This document shows, in pieces, positions 7,485-16,734 of a stretch of 64,000 bases of DNA. Each line of letters starts with the position of its first letter. Positions within the stretch are counted from its first letter, which is position 1. A model generated the notes under the pieces. It saw nothing but the letters and a program-made list of their open reading frames with translations, was not told the DNA's origin and did not search any database. Source of the stretch: Marivirga arenosa (lineage in GTDB: Bacteria; Bacteroidota; Bacteroidia; Cytophagales; Cyclobacteriaceae); assembly GCF_030503875.2 (NCBI RefSeq), contig NZ_CP129968.2, forward strand, positions 1,054,001-1,118,000. Direction: 5' to 3'. The translations under genes were made by a program, and so were the position numbers.

Positions 7485-7988
7485 TTAATCAATCTCTTTT
7501 AATATTTTTCTAGCCCTTGATTGAAACCCTTTAGATGCATTTTCAAATTTGAATAATAGAATTTCCTTTAATAAATGCATTAAGTCCTTATTATTTTTGG
7601 ATAGTTCAAAGGCTACACTCATAGAAAATACCTGAACTGCAATTGAGCTTTCATTTCTTTCCAAGGTCTCAAATGCGAGATGGGTACATTGTTCTTGAAG
7701 GTTTATTGGGATTTCTATGAATTGAAATGTGCGCCATATATTCCTTTCTAAAGCTTTGGAGGGATTATTCTCTAATAATTTTATTAGCAAAGTAATGTCT
7801 TGTTCTTTTATTATATCTGGTTTTAATTCTACTACACTACTAAAAACCCAGGAAGCTTTATCATTAACTTCAGGTTTTTTCAAAGCTTCTAATAGAGTTT
7901 CTATTTCAACTTTTCCGCTTAATACTTCTTGTTGTAAAGTTTCCTTCTCAATCTTATACTTGATTTTACTATAATCCATTTTTTTCAA
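7485..7988 (-). CDS. Hypothetical HEAT-like helical protein
   Basis: A 167-residue protein without signal peptide or membrane segment. It is built of amphipathic helices spaced like HEAT or armadillo repeats (for example TLLEALKKPEVNDKASWVFSS and THLAFETLERNESSIAVQVF). I do not recognise a specific family; similar proteins of about this size are common and uncharacterised in Bacteroidota. It is divergent from the radical SAM gene, sharing a 55-base intergenic region. Confidence 0.65.
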   Translation of the reverse strand: MKKMDYSKIKYKIEKETLQQEVLSGKVEIETLLEALKKPEVNDKASWVFSSVVELKPDIIKEQDITLLIKLLENNPSKALERNIWRTFQFIEIPINLQEQCTHLAFETLERNESSIAVQVFSMSVAFELSKNNKDLMHLLKEILLFKFENASKGFQSRARKILKEID

Positions 7989-8043
7989 GCATTCTCATAA
8001 ACACAATTTAGCATTTAGAGTAGCTTATTCCTAACTTTAGGCC

Positions 8044-9021
8044 ATGCGCTTAATCCGAAAACCGGTTTTATGTAATTATTATGTGACCTACAGGTGCAAT
8101 GCGAGTTGTCACTTTTGTGATATCTGGGAGAAGCCTAGTCCCTATATTGAACTAAAGGATGTAGAGAAAAATCTAAAGGACTTAAAGAAATTAGGCGTAA
8201 GAGTGATTGATTTTACTGGAGGAGAACCATTATTACATCAACAAATAGATGTTTTTCTCAGAATTGCGAAGAAATTAGGCTTTATCACCACCCTTACCAC
8301 AAATGCATTATTGTATCCTAAAAAGGCAGAAGCACTTAAAGGATTAGTGGATATGCTTCACTTTTCACTCGATTTTGCAGATGCGGCAAAGCATGATGAA
8401 GTGAGAGGAGTGGGCTGTTTTGATTTCGTTATGAAGTCGATTGAAATAGCTAAATCCCTGGGTGAAAAACCTGATATTTTGTATACCGCCATGAATGAAA
8501 ATATTCATGAGCTAGAAAAAATATACTATAATATATGTTTACCAAATAACTTGGTACTGATTGTAAATCCTATTTTTGATTATAATGCAGTTGAAACTGG
8601 AGGAGGATTAACTCAAGAAAATCTTCATTATTTAACAAAGGTCAGCAGATGGAAAAATATTTATCTAAATGAAGCCTTTATTAAATTAAGAGAAGAAGGT
8701 GGGAATCATGTAGATGATCCTGTTTGTAAAGCGGCTTCTTCTTCTATTGTAATCTCCCCAAAAAATGAATTGATTTTACCCTGTTATCATTTAGGAAAGC
8801 AAGAATTCCCAATTCAAGGAGATTTATATAATTTGTATAAGTCAGATGAAGTTCAAAAGCTAGCAGCTCTTGAAGGCAGGCTTCCTGAGTGTGAAGGATG
8901 TGCCATAAATTGTTATATGCAGCCCTCTTTTGCGGTAGAAATCAATCGCTATTTCTGGAAAGCATTGCCCTCAACCATAAAATATAACCGCCTAAAAGGG
9001 ACCTGGAAAAATATTTTTTAA
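8044..9021 (+). CDS. Radical SAM/SPASM-type protein
   Basis: A 325-residue radical SAM enzyme. The CX3CX2C cluster motif is at residues 18-25 (CNASCHFC), followed by DFTGGEPLLH for SAM binding. A Cys-rich C-terminal part (VCKAAS, LPCYHLG, ECEGCAINCYM) looks like an auxiliary-cluster SPASM-like region, as in enzymes of peptide maturation and related groups. No peptide precursor or other partner gene is seen nearby: a HEAT-like gene diverges on one side and nqrF follows after 154 bases. The reaction is unknown. A TAACTTTA element 4 bases before the ATG hints at a very short leader. Confidence 0.85.
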   Translation: MRLIRKPVLCNYYVTYRCNASCHFCDIWEKPSPYIELKDVEKNLKDLKKLGVRVIDFTGGEPLLHQQIDVFLRIAKKLGFITTLTTNALLYPKKAEALKGLVDMLHFSLDFADAAKHDEVRGVGCFDFVMKSIEIAKSLGEKPDILYTAMNENIHELEKIYYNICLPNNLVLIVNPIFDYNAVETGGGLTQENLHYLTKVSRWKNIYLNEAFIKLREEGGNHVDDPVCKAASSSIVISPKNELILPCYHLGKQEFPIQGDLYNLYKSDEVQKLAALEGRLPECEGCAINCYMQPSFAVEINRYFWKALPSTIKYNRLKGTWKNIF

Positions 9022-9126
9022 TAATTTGAAAATTTCGCCAACTTTTTGAATGTTCAAACTGTTAGAAATTCAAATATATTATTGGAAAAATATTGAGCCT
9101 AACTTATAGGTTTACATTTTATGTAA

Positions 9127-9134
9127 TATATTTG
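9127..9134 (+). promoter_or_regulatory. Putative nqrF promoter, -7 element
   Basis: TATATTTG fits TAnnTTTG, 41 bases before the ATG. No clear -33 element. Confidence 0.5.
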
Positions 9135-9175
9135 CAACTCAATTAATTGAATCATTAAGAACAAAATAAAAGTTC

Positions 9176-10480
9176 ATGACATCAGTAATTATCACTTCAA
9201 TTGTTGCCTTTACAGTGCTAATACTATTATTAGTATTGATTCTGTTATTTGCGCAATCAAAATTAGTTCAGTCCGGACCAGTTAATATTGTTGTTAACGG
9301 AGATGAAGACAATCCAATTGTAACAACGGCCGGCTCCACTTTATTGTCTACTTTATCAGGACAAGACATTTATTTACCATCTGCTTGCGGTGGTGGTGGT
9401 ACTTGTGCCATGTGTAAATGTGTTGTTGAAGATGGTGGAGGTGATGTACTTCCTACAGAGGAAGGTCACTTAAGCCGTTCTGAAAAGAAAGAGAATGTTA
9501 GACTTTCTTGCCAGGTTAAGGTAAAAGAAGACATGCATATCCGTATACCAGAAGAGATTTTTGGTATCAAAAAGTGGGAGTGTACTGTTAAATCTAACTA
9601 CAACGTTTCTACTTTCATTAAAGAATTTGTTGTTCAATTACCAGAAGGTGAAACTTTAGATTTCGAATCAGGTGGTTATATACAAATTGATGTTCCTGAA
9701 ATTACTTGTGAATTTAAAGATATAGATATTACTCCACATCCAGACTTAGGTCACAAAGATGATATCTTCAAAGAAGATTGGGATAACTTTGGTCTGTGGG
9801 ATTTAGTAATGAAAAATGTTGAGCCAATCTTTAGAGCTTACTCTATGGCGAATCACCCAGCGGAAGGTAATATCATCATGCTGAATATTAGAATTGCTAC
9901 TCCACCATGGGATAGAGCTAAAAATACTTGGATGGATGTTAATCCTGGTATCTGTTCTTCTTATGTTTTCACTAGAAAACCAGGTGACAAAGTAACAATC
10001 TCTGGACCTTATGGTGAATTCTTCATTAATGAATCTGATGCAGAAATGATTTATATCGGTGGTGGTGCAGGTATGGCTCCATTAAGATCTCACATCTTCC
10101 ACTTATTCCATACTCAGGGTACTGATAGAAAGGTATCTTACTGGTACGGTGGTAGATCAAAAAGAGAATTATTCTACGTTGATCATTTTAGAAAGATCGA
10201 AGAGAAGAATCCTAACTTCCAGTTCCAAATCGCGCTATCTGAACCATTAGAAGAAGATAACTGGAAAATTAAGAAGAGCTTAGATGATAAAGACGGTGAT
10301 GGTTATACTGGATTCATACATAATGCTTTATACGAAAATTACTTGAAGCATCACAAAGAGCCGGAAGAAGTAGAATACTACTTATGCGGACCTCCAATGA
10401 TGAATGCTGCGGTATTGAAAATGTTAGATGACATGGGAGTTCCACCAGAAAACATCAGATTTGATGACTTCGGAGGTTAA
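9176..10480 (+). CDS. nqrF: Na+-translocating NADH:quinone reductase subunit F
   Basis: NADH-oxidising subunit of the Na+-pumping Nqr complex at the inner membrane. The 434-residue protein has one N-terminal membrane helix (about 4-26), a 2Fe-2S ferredoxin domain with Cys71, Cys77, Cys80 and Cys112, an FAD site (RAYSMAN) and an NAD site ([13 protein letters not shown]), and ends in the usual IRFDDFGG. Length is typical. The other five nqr genes are not next to it, although the neighbouring sequence is complete on both sides; it is a single-gene unit with its own terminator. Confidence 0.95.
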   Translation: MTSVIITSIVAFTVLILLLVLILLFAQSKLVQSGPVNIVVNGDEDNPIVTTAGSTLLSTLSGQDIYLPSACGGGGTCAMCKCVVEDGGGDVLPTEEGHLSRSEKKENVRLSCQVKVKEDMHIRIPEEIFGIKKWECTVKSNYNVSTFIKEFVVQLPEGETLDFESGGYIQIDVPEITCEFKDIDITPHPDLGHKDDIFKEDWDNFGLWDLVMKNVEPIFRAYSMANHPAEGNIIMLNIRIATPPWDRAKNTWMDVNPGICSSYVFTRKPGDKVTISGPYGEFFINESDAEMIYIGGGAGMAPLRSHIFHLFHTQGTDRKVSYWYGGRSKRELFYVDHFRKIEEKNPNFQFQIALSEPLEEDNWKIKKSLDDKDGDGYTGFIHNALYENYLKHHKEPEEVEYYLCGPPMMNAAVLKMLDDMGVPPENIRFDDFGG

Positions 10481-10501
10481 TCCATAATAAATATTAAAGA
10501 G

Positions 10502-10528
10502 AAAGGGCTTTTTAAAAGCCCTTTTTTT
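10502..10528 (+). terminator. Terminator after nqrF
   Basis: AAAGGGCTTTT and its complement AAAAGCCCTTT form a hairpin followed by a T run. Confidence 0.85.
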
Positions 10529-10537
10529 ATGTCAAAA

Positions 10538-11596
10538 TCACTCAGGATGCTGTATGTCGTTACTTATTATTCCATTATTGACATTTACCTGTTCTGATGT
10601 AACTTCATTCGTTAGAGGCTGCCAATTAAAAATATTAAAGCTTTTTGTATAATTATCCTTTCCCCTCACTGAATAAGCAGTGATTCCATCAGTCCAATGC
10701 AAAGGGGTATTAGCTTCACACCTATTTGGTGATGAATTTGCAGTCAAAAAATATGCATAATCTTGATATTCCGAATTTCCAAAAACTGCTGCGTCTCCAT
10801 TTTCTTCGATAGCTACGGCAGTATGTTCATCAACAGCAATAGCTTTAATGACTTCGTAATTTGCTATTATTCCATCTTGAATGCATCTAGCCATGAAGGA
10901 TATGGTTCTTCCAAGTCTATTTCTTTCTGAAAAGTGAGAGTCAGTAATTATATTTTGTAAACTTGGAATTGATATAAAATCAGTTTTTAATGTTTCCATG
11001 TTTGTGTGATAAGGGTTTTCAAGAGCTTCAGAGGACTTTACACCTAAATTTTGAGGGATATATGCAATTCCGCCCAGTACTGCTAATCCTGCTGAAGTAC
11101 CACCTATAGGTACTTTTTTATCATTAAATAAATACCCTATAGCACTTTCAACTTCAGTGTTTTTCCAGAGATTGTAGTATTCTGTTTGGTCACCACCCGC
11201 TATGAATAATGCTTCAGCAGCTCTTATTTTTTCCCGGACAAAATTTGAATTAGCTTTTTCCTTGCTATCAACCACTATTGTTAAGATTGAATTGGCTCCT
11301 TCTATAAAAGTATCGTCATTATAACCATCGCGGTCATCAGTTCTTAGGACTACAAAATCACCACCATCCGATTTTGATACCATCCAATCGAACCATATTT
11401 TTTGATCGGTTGCTCCACCTGCCAACAGTAATCCTAAGCTACTATTAGTTTCAATGTCACTTGTGCTGCCTGTTAGATAATAGGTGATATTTGTATTTTC
11501 TTCAACAGACTCTTTATCGACTACTTCATTTTGAGATTCTTCGAAATTACATGCTAGTAATAGTGAAGAAAGAAATAAAAATGCTGACGCTTTCAT
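10538..11596 (-). CDS. Cyanophycinase-like lipoprotein (peptidase S51 family)
   Basis: A 352-residue protein with a lipoprotein signal (lipobox SLLLAC, Cys at about 16). The body matches the cyanophycinase/S51 peptidase fold: LLLAGGATD, ALFIAGGDQTEYY, and the nucleophile elbow GGTSAGLAVLGG with the catalytic Ser, followed by the SHFSERNRLGR segment. Cyanophycinases cleave the Asp-Arg polymer cyanophycin; exported relatives in Bacteroidota may use other peptides. No cyanophycin synthetase is present here. It is probably monocistronic. Confidence 0.85.
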   Translation of the reverse strand: MKASAFLFLSSLLLACNFEESQNEVVDKESVEENTNITYYLTGSTSDIETNSSLGLLLAGGATDQKIWFDWMVSKSDGGDFVVLRTDDRDGYNDDTFIEGANSILTIVVDSKEKANSNFVREKIRAAEALFIAGGDQTEYYNLWKNTEVESAIGYLFNDKKVPIGGTSAGLAVLGGIAYIPQNLGVKSSEALENPYHTNMETLKTDFISIPSLQNIITDSHFSERNRLGRTISFMARCIQDGIIANYEVIKAIAVDEHTAVAIEENGDAAVFGNSEYQDYAYFLTANSSPNRCEANTPLHWTDGITAYSVRGKDNYTKSFNIFNWQPLTNEVTSEQVNVNNGIISNDIQHPE

Positions 11597-11736
11597 AAAT
11601 TGTAGGTTTTAAGAAATTGTAAACGAATTAGGGGTTGAAGTGAGCATACACATCATTAATTTAACGGAAAAAGTAAAGTATATCAAATACTATAGAAGTA
11701 TTTGATTTTAAAATTTGAAAGCTGAGATTCTTATTA

Positions 11737-11922
11737 TTAATCTTTTTGATTCTCCTCTCTTTTCTTTTTTCTTTTCCACCAAAAATAGGCACCTATTAAT
11801 ATCAATATGGGAAGAACGACATAAAGTATATAATCGAACGGACTATTTAACATAATCGAATCATTTCCATCTGGTTGTGGAACCCCTTTTGGTATCTGTA
11901 AAAGTAGTTGTAAAATAAACAT
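11737..11922 (-). CDS. Small single-pass membrane protein
   Basis: A 61-residue protein with a hydrophobic N-terminus, a PKGVPQPDG segment, one strong membrane helix (FDYILYVVLPILILIGAYFW) and a very basic tail (KRKKKREENQKD), which places the C-terminus in the cytoplasm. I recall short proteins of this plan (PKGVPQP followed by a TM helix) as conserved in Bacteroidota, without known function. It diverges from the GroES-like gene. Confidence 0.65.
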   Translation of the reverse strand: MFILQLLLQIPKGVPQPDGNDSIMLNSPFDYILYVVLPILILIGAYFWWKRKKKREENQKD

Positions 11923-11998
11923 ATTGTAAAAAGTTGTTTATTATACTTAACTCATGCAAGCCATTGCAGTTATAATCATGTGATTCCTTAAAATCATC

Positions 11999-12016
11999 AC
12001 ACTATTTTTGTAGTGT
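11999..12016. promoter_or_regulatory. Dyad around a TATTTTTG element upstream of the GroES-like gene
   Basis: ACACTA-TTTTTG-TAGTGT has perfect 6-base arms and overlaps a TATTTTTG (12003-12010). It may be an operator on an upstream promoter. Confidence 0.35.
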
Positions 12017-12040
12017 AAAGTAATTAATAATGAAATCTTT

Positions 12041-12048
12041 TATTTTTG
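12041..12048 (+). promoter_or_regulatory. Promoter -7 element of the GroES-like gene
   Basis: TATTTTTG, 18 bases before the ATG at 12067; it overlaps a TTG that would give a longer frame, arguing against that start. Confidence 0.6.
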
Positions 12049-12066
12049 CACTTTAATTTTCATGCA

Positions 12067-12438
12067 ATGGTAGAACTAACATTAGAAAATAAATTAAAGA
12101 GGATTATTGTAGTAGGAGACAGGGTTTTAATTCGGCCTAAAGAGCAAAATGAAAAGACTAAAACAGGTCTTTATCTCCCACCAGGTGTTAAAGAAAAGGA
12201 ACACGTTCAAAGCGGATATGTAATGAAGGTAGGTCCTGGATATCCATTACCATTACCTAATGAATCTGATCAGCCATGGAAAGAAGAGGAAGCGAAATAT
12301 ATTCCGCTACAAGCAAAGGAGGGTGATTTAGCATTATTCCTTCAGAAAGGAGCTCATGAAGTAAGGTTGGATGATCAAAAATATTTCATAGTTCCTCAGA
12401 GCTCAATTTTGATGTTAGAGCGTGAGGAAGACCTTTGA
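12067..12438 (+). CDS. GroES-like co-chaperonin family protein
   Basis: A 123-residue protein with a Cpn10 fold: IIVVGDRVLIRPKEQNEKTKTGLYLPP, then SGYVMKVGPG, a GDLALF strand and a C-terminal IVPQSSILML strand. It is longer than classical GroES (about 95 residues) because of an insertion around PLPLPNESDQPWKEEEA. No groEL is adjacent. I recall such a stand-alone longer GroES homologue in many Bacteroidota in addition to the groESL operon. The start is ATG 12067; the in-frame TTG at 12046 lies in the promoter. Confidence 0.85.
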   Translation: MVELTLENKLKRIIVVGDRVLIRPKEQNEKTKTGLYLPPGVKEKEHVQSGYVMKVGPGYPLPLPNESDQPWKEEEAKYIPLQAKEGDLALFLQKGAHEVRLDDQKYFIVPQSSILMLEREEDL

Positions 12439-12478
12439 TCCTATTAGTTTTAACAGCTACTTTGATCAGTATCTATAA

Positions 12479-12532
12479 TTTTGATTGTCAATATACTTTC
12501 CTAATTTAGATGAGTTATATTGACAATCAAAA
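12479..12532. repeat. Perfect 17-bp inverted repeat before the sugar porter gene
   Basis: TTTTGATTGTCAATATA (12479-12495) is repeated in exact inverse at 12516-12532, separated by 20 bases. The right arm ends two bases before the ATG at 12535. A TAATTTTG promoter-like element (12476-12483) overlaps the left arm. Confidence 0.85.
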
Positions 12533-12534
12533 CT

Positions 12535-13854
12535 ATGTTTAAAAACTCATACGTCTTTTTTATATCCTTAACAGCTGCCTTAGGTGGCTTTTTATTTGGC
12601 TTTGATACAGCCGTAATTTCAGGAGCAGAACAAGCAATCCAAACAATCTGGGAGTTGTCAGACTGGATGCATGGTTTTTCAATTGCAATAGCATTATATG
12701 GAACCGTAATAGGGGCTTTAGCTGCAGGTGCACCTGCTAACAAATACGGTAGAAAGCCAATGTTACTTCTTATTGGAGTATTATATACAGTATCTGCTCT
12801 GGGATCTGCTCTAGCACCAGAAGTTATTTCTTTTATGGTATTCCGCTTTATTGGAGGTATAGGAGTTGGAGCTTCTTCCGTAATTGCACCTATGTATATA
12901 AGTGAGATAGCGCCAGCAGGTAAAAGAGGTGGTTTGGTGGCCTTATTTCAATTTAATATTGTATTAGGTATTCTGGTAGCCTATTTTTCGAATTATTTAA
13001 TTGCTTTGGCTGATTTAGAAAGCAGTTGGAGATGGATGTTAGCTGTAGAGGTTTTTCCAGCATTAATTTACTCAGTTTTGAGTGTTCGTTTACCAAGGAG
13101 TCCACGCTGGCTGATAGCCAATCATGACAATTATGAAGACGCTAGAGTGATTTTAACCAAAACGGATCCTGAAAATGTAAATCAGATTATTAATAATATT
13201 GAAATTGAAAAGGCTAAGGAAGAGCAAGAATTAGGCTTTTTTGCTTTATTCAAAAAGCAATATTTCAAATTTACTTTCATGGCTATACTGATAGCCTTTT
13301 TTAATCAATTGTCAGGAATAAATGCCATTATTTATTTTGCTCCTCGAATTTTTGAGTCTGCTGGCATAAGTACAGAAAACGGCTTATTATCTACTATGGG
13401 GATTGGCTTTATCAATGTAATAGCCACTATGTTTGGACTTTATTTAATCGATAAAATGGGCCGTAAATTCCTATTGTATTTAGGTTCAGCTGGCTATTTA
13501 ATTTCATTGAGTTTGATGGCTATCAGTTTTGGTGGTGACATCATTCCTTCAAATTTATTACCATTTTTTGTATTTCTTTTTATTGCGGCTCATGCAGTAG
13601 GAAGCGGTTCAATTATTTGGGCCTTTATTGCTGAAATATTTCCAAATAAATTAAGAGCAAATGGACAATCAATTGGAAGTTTTACGCATTGGTTATTCGC
13701 AGCAATTATCGCAAATGTGTTTCCATTTTTTGCGAACACCTTTGGCTCTGCTTCAATATTCTGGTTTTTTGCACTTATGATGCTAATTCAGTTACTGTGG
13801 GCAATATTTATTATGCCTGAAACAAAAGGAAAACAATTAGAAGATATTAATTAA
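12535..13854 (+). CDS. MFS sugar porter
   Basis: A 439-residue, 12-helix major facilitator of the sugar porter family, importing a sugar with H+ or by facilitated diffusion. Family motifs are present: GFLFGFDTAVISG in helix 1, GRKPM between helices 2 and 3, RFIGGIGVGASS, PRSPRWL after helix 6, QLSGINAIIYFAPRIFE in helix 7, DKMGRK, and PETKGK at the end. The start is ATG 12535; an in-frame TTG at 12520 is inside the inverted repeat. The repeat at the promoter and ribosome-binding region suggests regulation. The next gene is 130 bases away. Confidence 0.92.
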   Translation: MFKNSYVFFISLTAALGGFLFGFDTAVISGAEQAIQTIWELSDWMHGFSIAIALYGTVIGALAAGAPANKYGRKPMLLLIGVLYTVSALGSALAPEVISFMVFRFIGGIGVGASSVIAPMYISEIAPAGKRGGLVALFQFNIVLGILVAYFSNYLIALADLESSWRWMLAVEVFPALIYSVLSVRLPRSPRWLIANHDNYEDARVILTKTDPENVNQIINNIEIEKAKEEQELGFFALFKKQYFKFTFMAILIAFFNQLSGINAIIYFAPRIFESAGISTENGLLSTMGIGFINVIATMFGLYLIDKMGRKFLLYLGSAGYLISLSLMAISFGGDIIPSNLLPFFVFLFIAAHAVGSGSIIWAFIAEIFPNKLRANGQSIGSFTHWLFAAIIANVFPFFANTFGSASIFWFFALMMLIQLLWAIFIMPETKGKQLEDIN

Positions 13855-13984
13855 GTTAAAACCTTTATTTATACCATTATCTTATCCTCATCAATCAAAT
13901 GTAAGATGAGCTGATATTTTATTGATTATTCTTAAAACCTTTCGGATAATCAGGCTGTTACAAAGTCATAATTCAAATAGTATT

Positions 13985-14635
13985 ATGGCAAAAAAGGAAA
14001 CAGCAAAAGCGGTTGATTTAAAAATAAAAGAAGCATACATTGATTATGTTTTAGAAAACGGTAAACAGCCCGCATCTATTTACAAATTTTCAAAAGATTT
14101 GAAATTAAAAGAAGTTGATTTCTATAATCACTTCAATTCTTTCCAAGCACTTCAGAAGCATATTTGGGCGGATTTCTTTAAAGAAACTGTTGATACACTT
14201 CATGCTGAAGAGGCATTTGTAGAATATACTTCCAGAGAGAAATTGTTAGCATTGTATTTCACATTGATCGAAATTTTGAAAGTGAATAGATCTTATGCAA
14301 TGATGGACCTTCAGAATATGAAAAAGGGTGATCTTAAACCGTCCTTCTTAGAAGTCTTTAAAAAGCATTTCTTGAAATTTGTTGATGAAATCTTGCTTCA
14401 GGGAAAGGAAACCGAGGAAATTATGGATCGCCCTATTATAGGAGATCGATATTCTGAAGGCTTATGGATTCAAACGCTTTTCATATTACAGTTTTGGGCA
14501 AACGATGAAAGTAAGGATTTTGAAAAAACAGATGCTGCAATTGAAAAAGCAGTTAATGTAGCCTATGATTTAATGGGTAAAAGTCCATTAGATTCCATGT
14601 TTGATTTTGCCAAATTTTTATTTCAAAACCGTTAA
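13985..14635 (+). CDS. TetR-like regulator of the ABC1 kinase operon
   Basis: A 216-residue protein. The N-terminal part (KIKEAYIDYVLENGKQPASIYKFSKDLKLKEVDFYNHFNSF) has the length and pattern of a TetR DNA-binding domain, with YNHFNSF where TetR has YxYFxSK; the C-terminal helices are TetR_C-like. It lies 2 bases before the ABC1 kinase gene on the same strand, a pair I recall from other Bacteroidota. A frame open from 13922 would add 21 residues of unlikely sequence, so I use the ATG at 13985. Confidence 0.75.
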   Translation: MAKKETAKAVDLKIKEAYIDYVLENGKQPASIYKFSKDLKLKEVDFYNHFNSFQALQKHIWADFFKETVDTLHAEEAFVEYTSREKLLALYFTLIEILKVNRSYAMMDLQNMKKGDLKPSFLEVFKKHFLKFVDEILLQGKETEEIMDRPIIGDRYSEGLWIQTLFILQFWANDESKDFEKTDAAIEKAVNVAYDLMGKSPLDSMFDFAKFLFQNR

Positions 14636-14637
14636 TT

Positions 14638-15978
14638 ATGGCTGATAGAAAAGAACAATCACGCATACCCGTTTCCAAAATTCAGAGAGCCAGCAAATTT
14701 GTAAGAACTGGTGCTAAGGTAGGCGGTAATTATATAAAGCATTACTCTAAAAAAGCATTTAACAAAAATTTAGACAGATCACAACTTGATTTGGATAATG
14801 CTGAAGATATTTATGAATCATTAAGCGAATTGAAAGGAAGTGCATTGAAGGTTGCGCAGATGTTAAGTATGGATAGAAATTTACTTCCGCCTGCTTATCA
14901 AGAGAAATTTACTATGTCACAATACAGTGCACCGCCATTATCGTATCCGTTGGTAGTAAAAACTTTTCAAAAAACTTTGGGAAAGGGACCTGACGCATTA
15001 TTTGATAGTTTCACTAAAAGTGCGGTGAACGCAGCTTCTATGGGGCAAGTGCATAAAGCACAAATAGGTGATAAAATCTATGCGGTGAAAATCCAATATC
15101 CTGGAGTGGCAGATAGTATTAGTTCTGATTTACGATTGGTGAGACCTTTTGCTACTCGATTATTCAATATGAGTAATGCAGAATTAGATCATTATATGAG
15201 TGAGGTAGAAGGTAAATTGATGGAAGAGGCTGATTACGCTTTGGAGCTACAACGATCTAAGGAAATTACGGAAGCTTTGGCTGGTAAAATTGATGGTTTA
15301 TTCTTTCCGAAATATTATGAGGAATATTCTGGTGATAGAGTAATTACTATGGATTGGTTAGAAGGCGTTCATTTAAAAGAATTTTTAGAAACTAATCCTT
15401 CTCAAGAAGTAAAAAACAAAATTGGGCAGGCTTTATGGGATTTCTATAATTTCCAATTCCATGAATTGAAGCAAGTTCATGCTGATCCTCATCCAGGTAA
15501 TTTTATGTTTAAGGATGATGGAACAATGGGAATTATTGATTTTGGCTGCATTAAGGAGATCCCTGATGACTTTTATGAAAATTACTTCAGTTTGTTGAAG
15601 CCAGGATTTATGGAGGATAAAGATGAAATTGATAAGAGGTTTAAGGCATTAGATTTCTTCCATGAAAAAGATACTCCTGCTGAAAGGGAAATATTCAGTT
15701 CTGTATTCTTAGAGATGATAGGGATGTTAAGCAAGCCTTTCCAATATGAAACTTTCAACTTTGGAAATAATGCTTTCTTTGAGGAGATATACGCAATGGG
15801 AGAGAGAGTTTCAAATATGAAAGAAGTAAGAAATAGTAATGGCGCTCGAGGTTCAAGACATGGTCTTTATGTTAATAGAACCTATTTTGGGCTTTACAAT
15901 ATGCTGAATCAATTGGATGCAGAAGTAAAAATAACTAAGCCAGATTGGTTGAAAGGAAGTAGAGAAAAAGTAGCATAA
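14638..15978 (+). CDS. ABC1/UbiB (AarF) family atypical kinase
   Basis: A 446-residue atypical kinase of the ABC1 family, linked to quinone and lipid homeostasis. Family motifs in order: LKGSALKVAQMLSMD (the KxGQ-type region at about 62-75, here with KVAQ), the Ala-rich loop AASMGQVHKA, the Lys of YAVKIQYPG, HADPHPGNFMF, and IIDFGC for metal binding. No membrane helix is evident. It is the second gene of the unit with the TetR-like gene and is followed by a terminator. Confidence 0.9.
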   Translation: MADRKEQSRIPVSKIQRASKFVRTGAKVGGNYIKHYSKKAFNKNLDRSQLDLDNAEDIYESLSELKGSALKVAQMLSMDRNLLPPAYQEKFTMSQYSAPPLSYPLVVKTFQKTLGKGPDALFDSFTKSAVNAASMGQVHKAQIGDKIYAVKIQYPGVADSISSDLRLVRPFATRLFNMSNAELDHYMSEVEGKLMEEADYALELQRSKEITEALAGKIDGLFFPKYYEEYSGDRVITMDWLEGVHLKEFLETNPSQEVKNKIGQALWDFYNFQFHELKQVHADPHPGNFMFKDDGTMGIIDFGCIKEIPDDFYENYFSLLKPGFMEDKDEIDKRFKALDFFHEKDTPAEREIFSSVFLEMIGMLSKPFQYETFNFGNNAFFEEIYAMGERVSNMKEVRNSNGARGSRHGLYVNRTYFGLYNMLNQLDAEVKITKPDWLKGSREKVA

Positions 15979-16006
15979 CTTTTATTTACTTTTGAAATTA
16001 ACTAGA

Positions 16007-16036
16007 TAGCCATACGAAAGTGTGGTTATTTTTTTT
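16007..16036 (+). terminator. Terminator after the ABC1 kinase gene
   Basis: TAGCCATAC-GAAA-GTGTGGTTA, a 9-bp stem with two G-U pairs and a GAAA tetraloop, then eight T. Confidence 0.8.
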
Positions 16037-16168
16037 GGTTTAATAGTAAATCCTTTGTAGCAATTTTTATAAAGAACTCTTTTTCAAAAGGTTGTAGATA
16101 TTGAATTGTATTTAGCATTCAAATTAAATACTTTTAAAAAAAATCTTCCAAATACCTTATAAGATACT

Positions 16169-16576
16169 ATGGACCAAATAGAAAAAGAAGATATTATTGA
16201 CGAATATGTATTCAGTATATTATTTGATGATTTTGGCATCGATCGAGTAAGGCCTGAATTAGAAGCAAGGGATTTAAATGATGAGCTTATTAAGGAAATT
16301 GTAAAAGAGATAGATGATATTGTTTTACTTAATCAAGTTCATATTAAAATCGAAAAAAAACAATATCAATATCGAAAATCTGGTCTAGGAATTCTAGTTA
16401 CTTTATTGGCTACATTGTTTTATCTTTCATACAGCTACGGGTTACTTAATATTGATGCAACTGATTTTTGGGTTATTTTTTTAACCATAGTGGTGGGTTC
16501 TTATTTCTTATACCAGAAAGTCAAAGTTCCTAGCGATAAATTTATTAATAAGAATAAATTTAGTAATCGCTTATAG
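16169..16576 (+). CDS. Hypothetical protein with two membrane segments
   Basis: A 135-residue protein. The first 70 residues are soluble, acidic and helical (EKEDIIDEYVFSILFDDFGI); two membrane helices follow at about 73-92 and 98-114, with a short basic tail. I do not recognise a family. It stands alone between a terminator and the Mpo1-like gene, 158 bases downstream. Confidence 0.65.
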   Translation: MDQIEKEDIIDEYVFSILFDDFGIDRVRPELEARDLNDELIKEIVKEIDDIVLLNQVHIKIEKKQYQYRKSGLGILVTLLATLFYLSYSYGLLNIDATDFWVIFLTIVVGSYFLYQKVKVPSDKFINKNKFSNRL

Positions 16577-16734
16577 TTCAAGTAGGTTAATGCTGATTCG
16601 ACACATCTTTATGCACTGATGGCATCATATTTAATAATTGAGCAAGACTTGTAAAAATTCCGTTATGCTATCATTGAAAATTACTAATTCAAAAAATTTT
16701 TATTTATATTAGGTAGGAATTATTGAAATTGTAA

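Noticed and set aside
12046..12066. TTG start for the GroES-like gene
   Set aside because: The TTG is the end of a TATTTTTG promoter element; ATG at 12067 fits the Cpn10 domain.
12520..12534. TTG start for the MFS porter gene
   Set aside because: The TTG lies in the right arm of the inverted repeat, and the ATG at 12535 leaves the first membrane helix complete.
13887..13910. CTCATC ... GATGAG inverted repeat after the sugar porter gene as a terminator
   Set aside because: Only 6 pairs with a 12-base loop and no T run after it.
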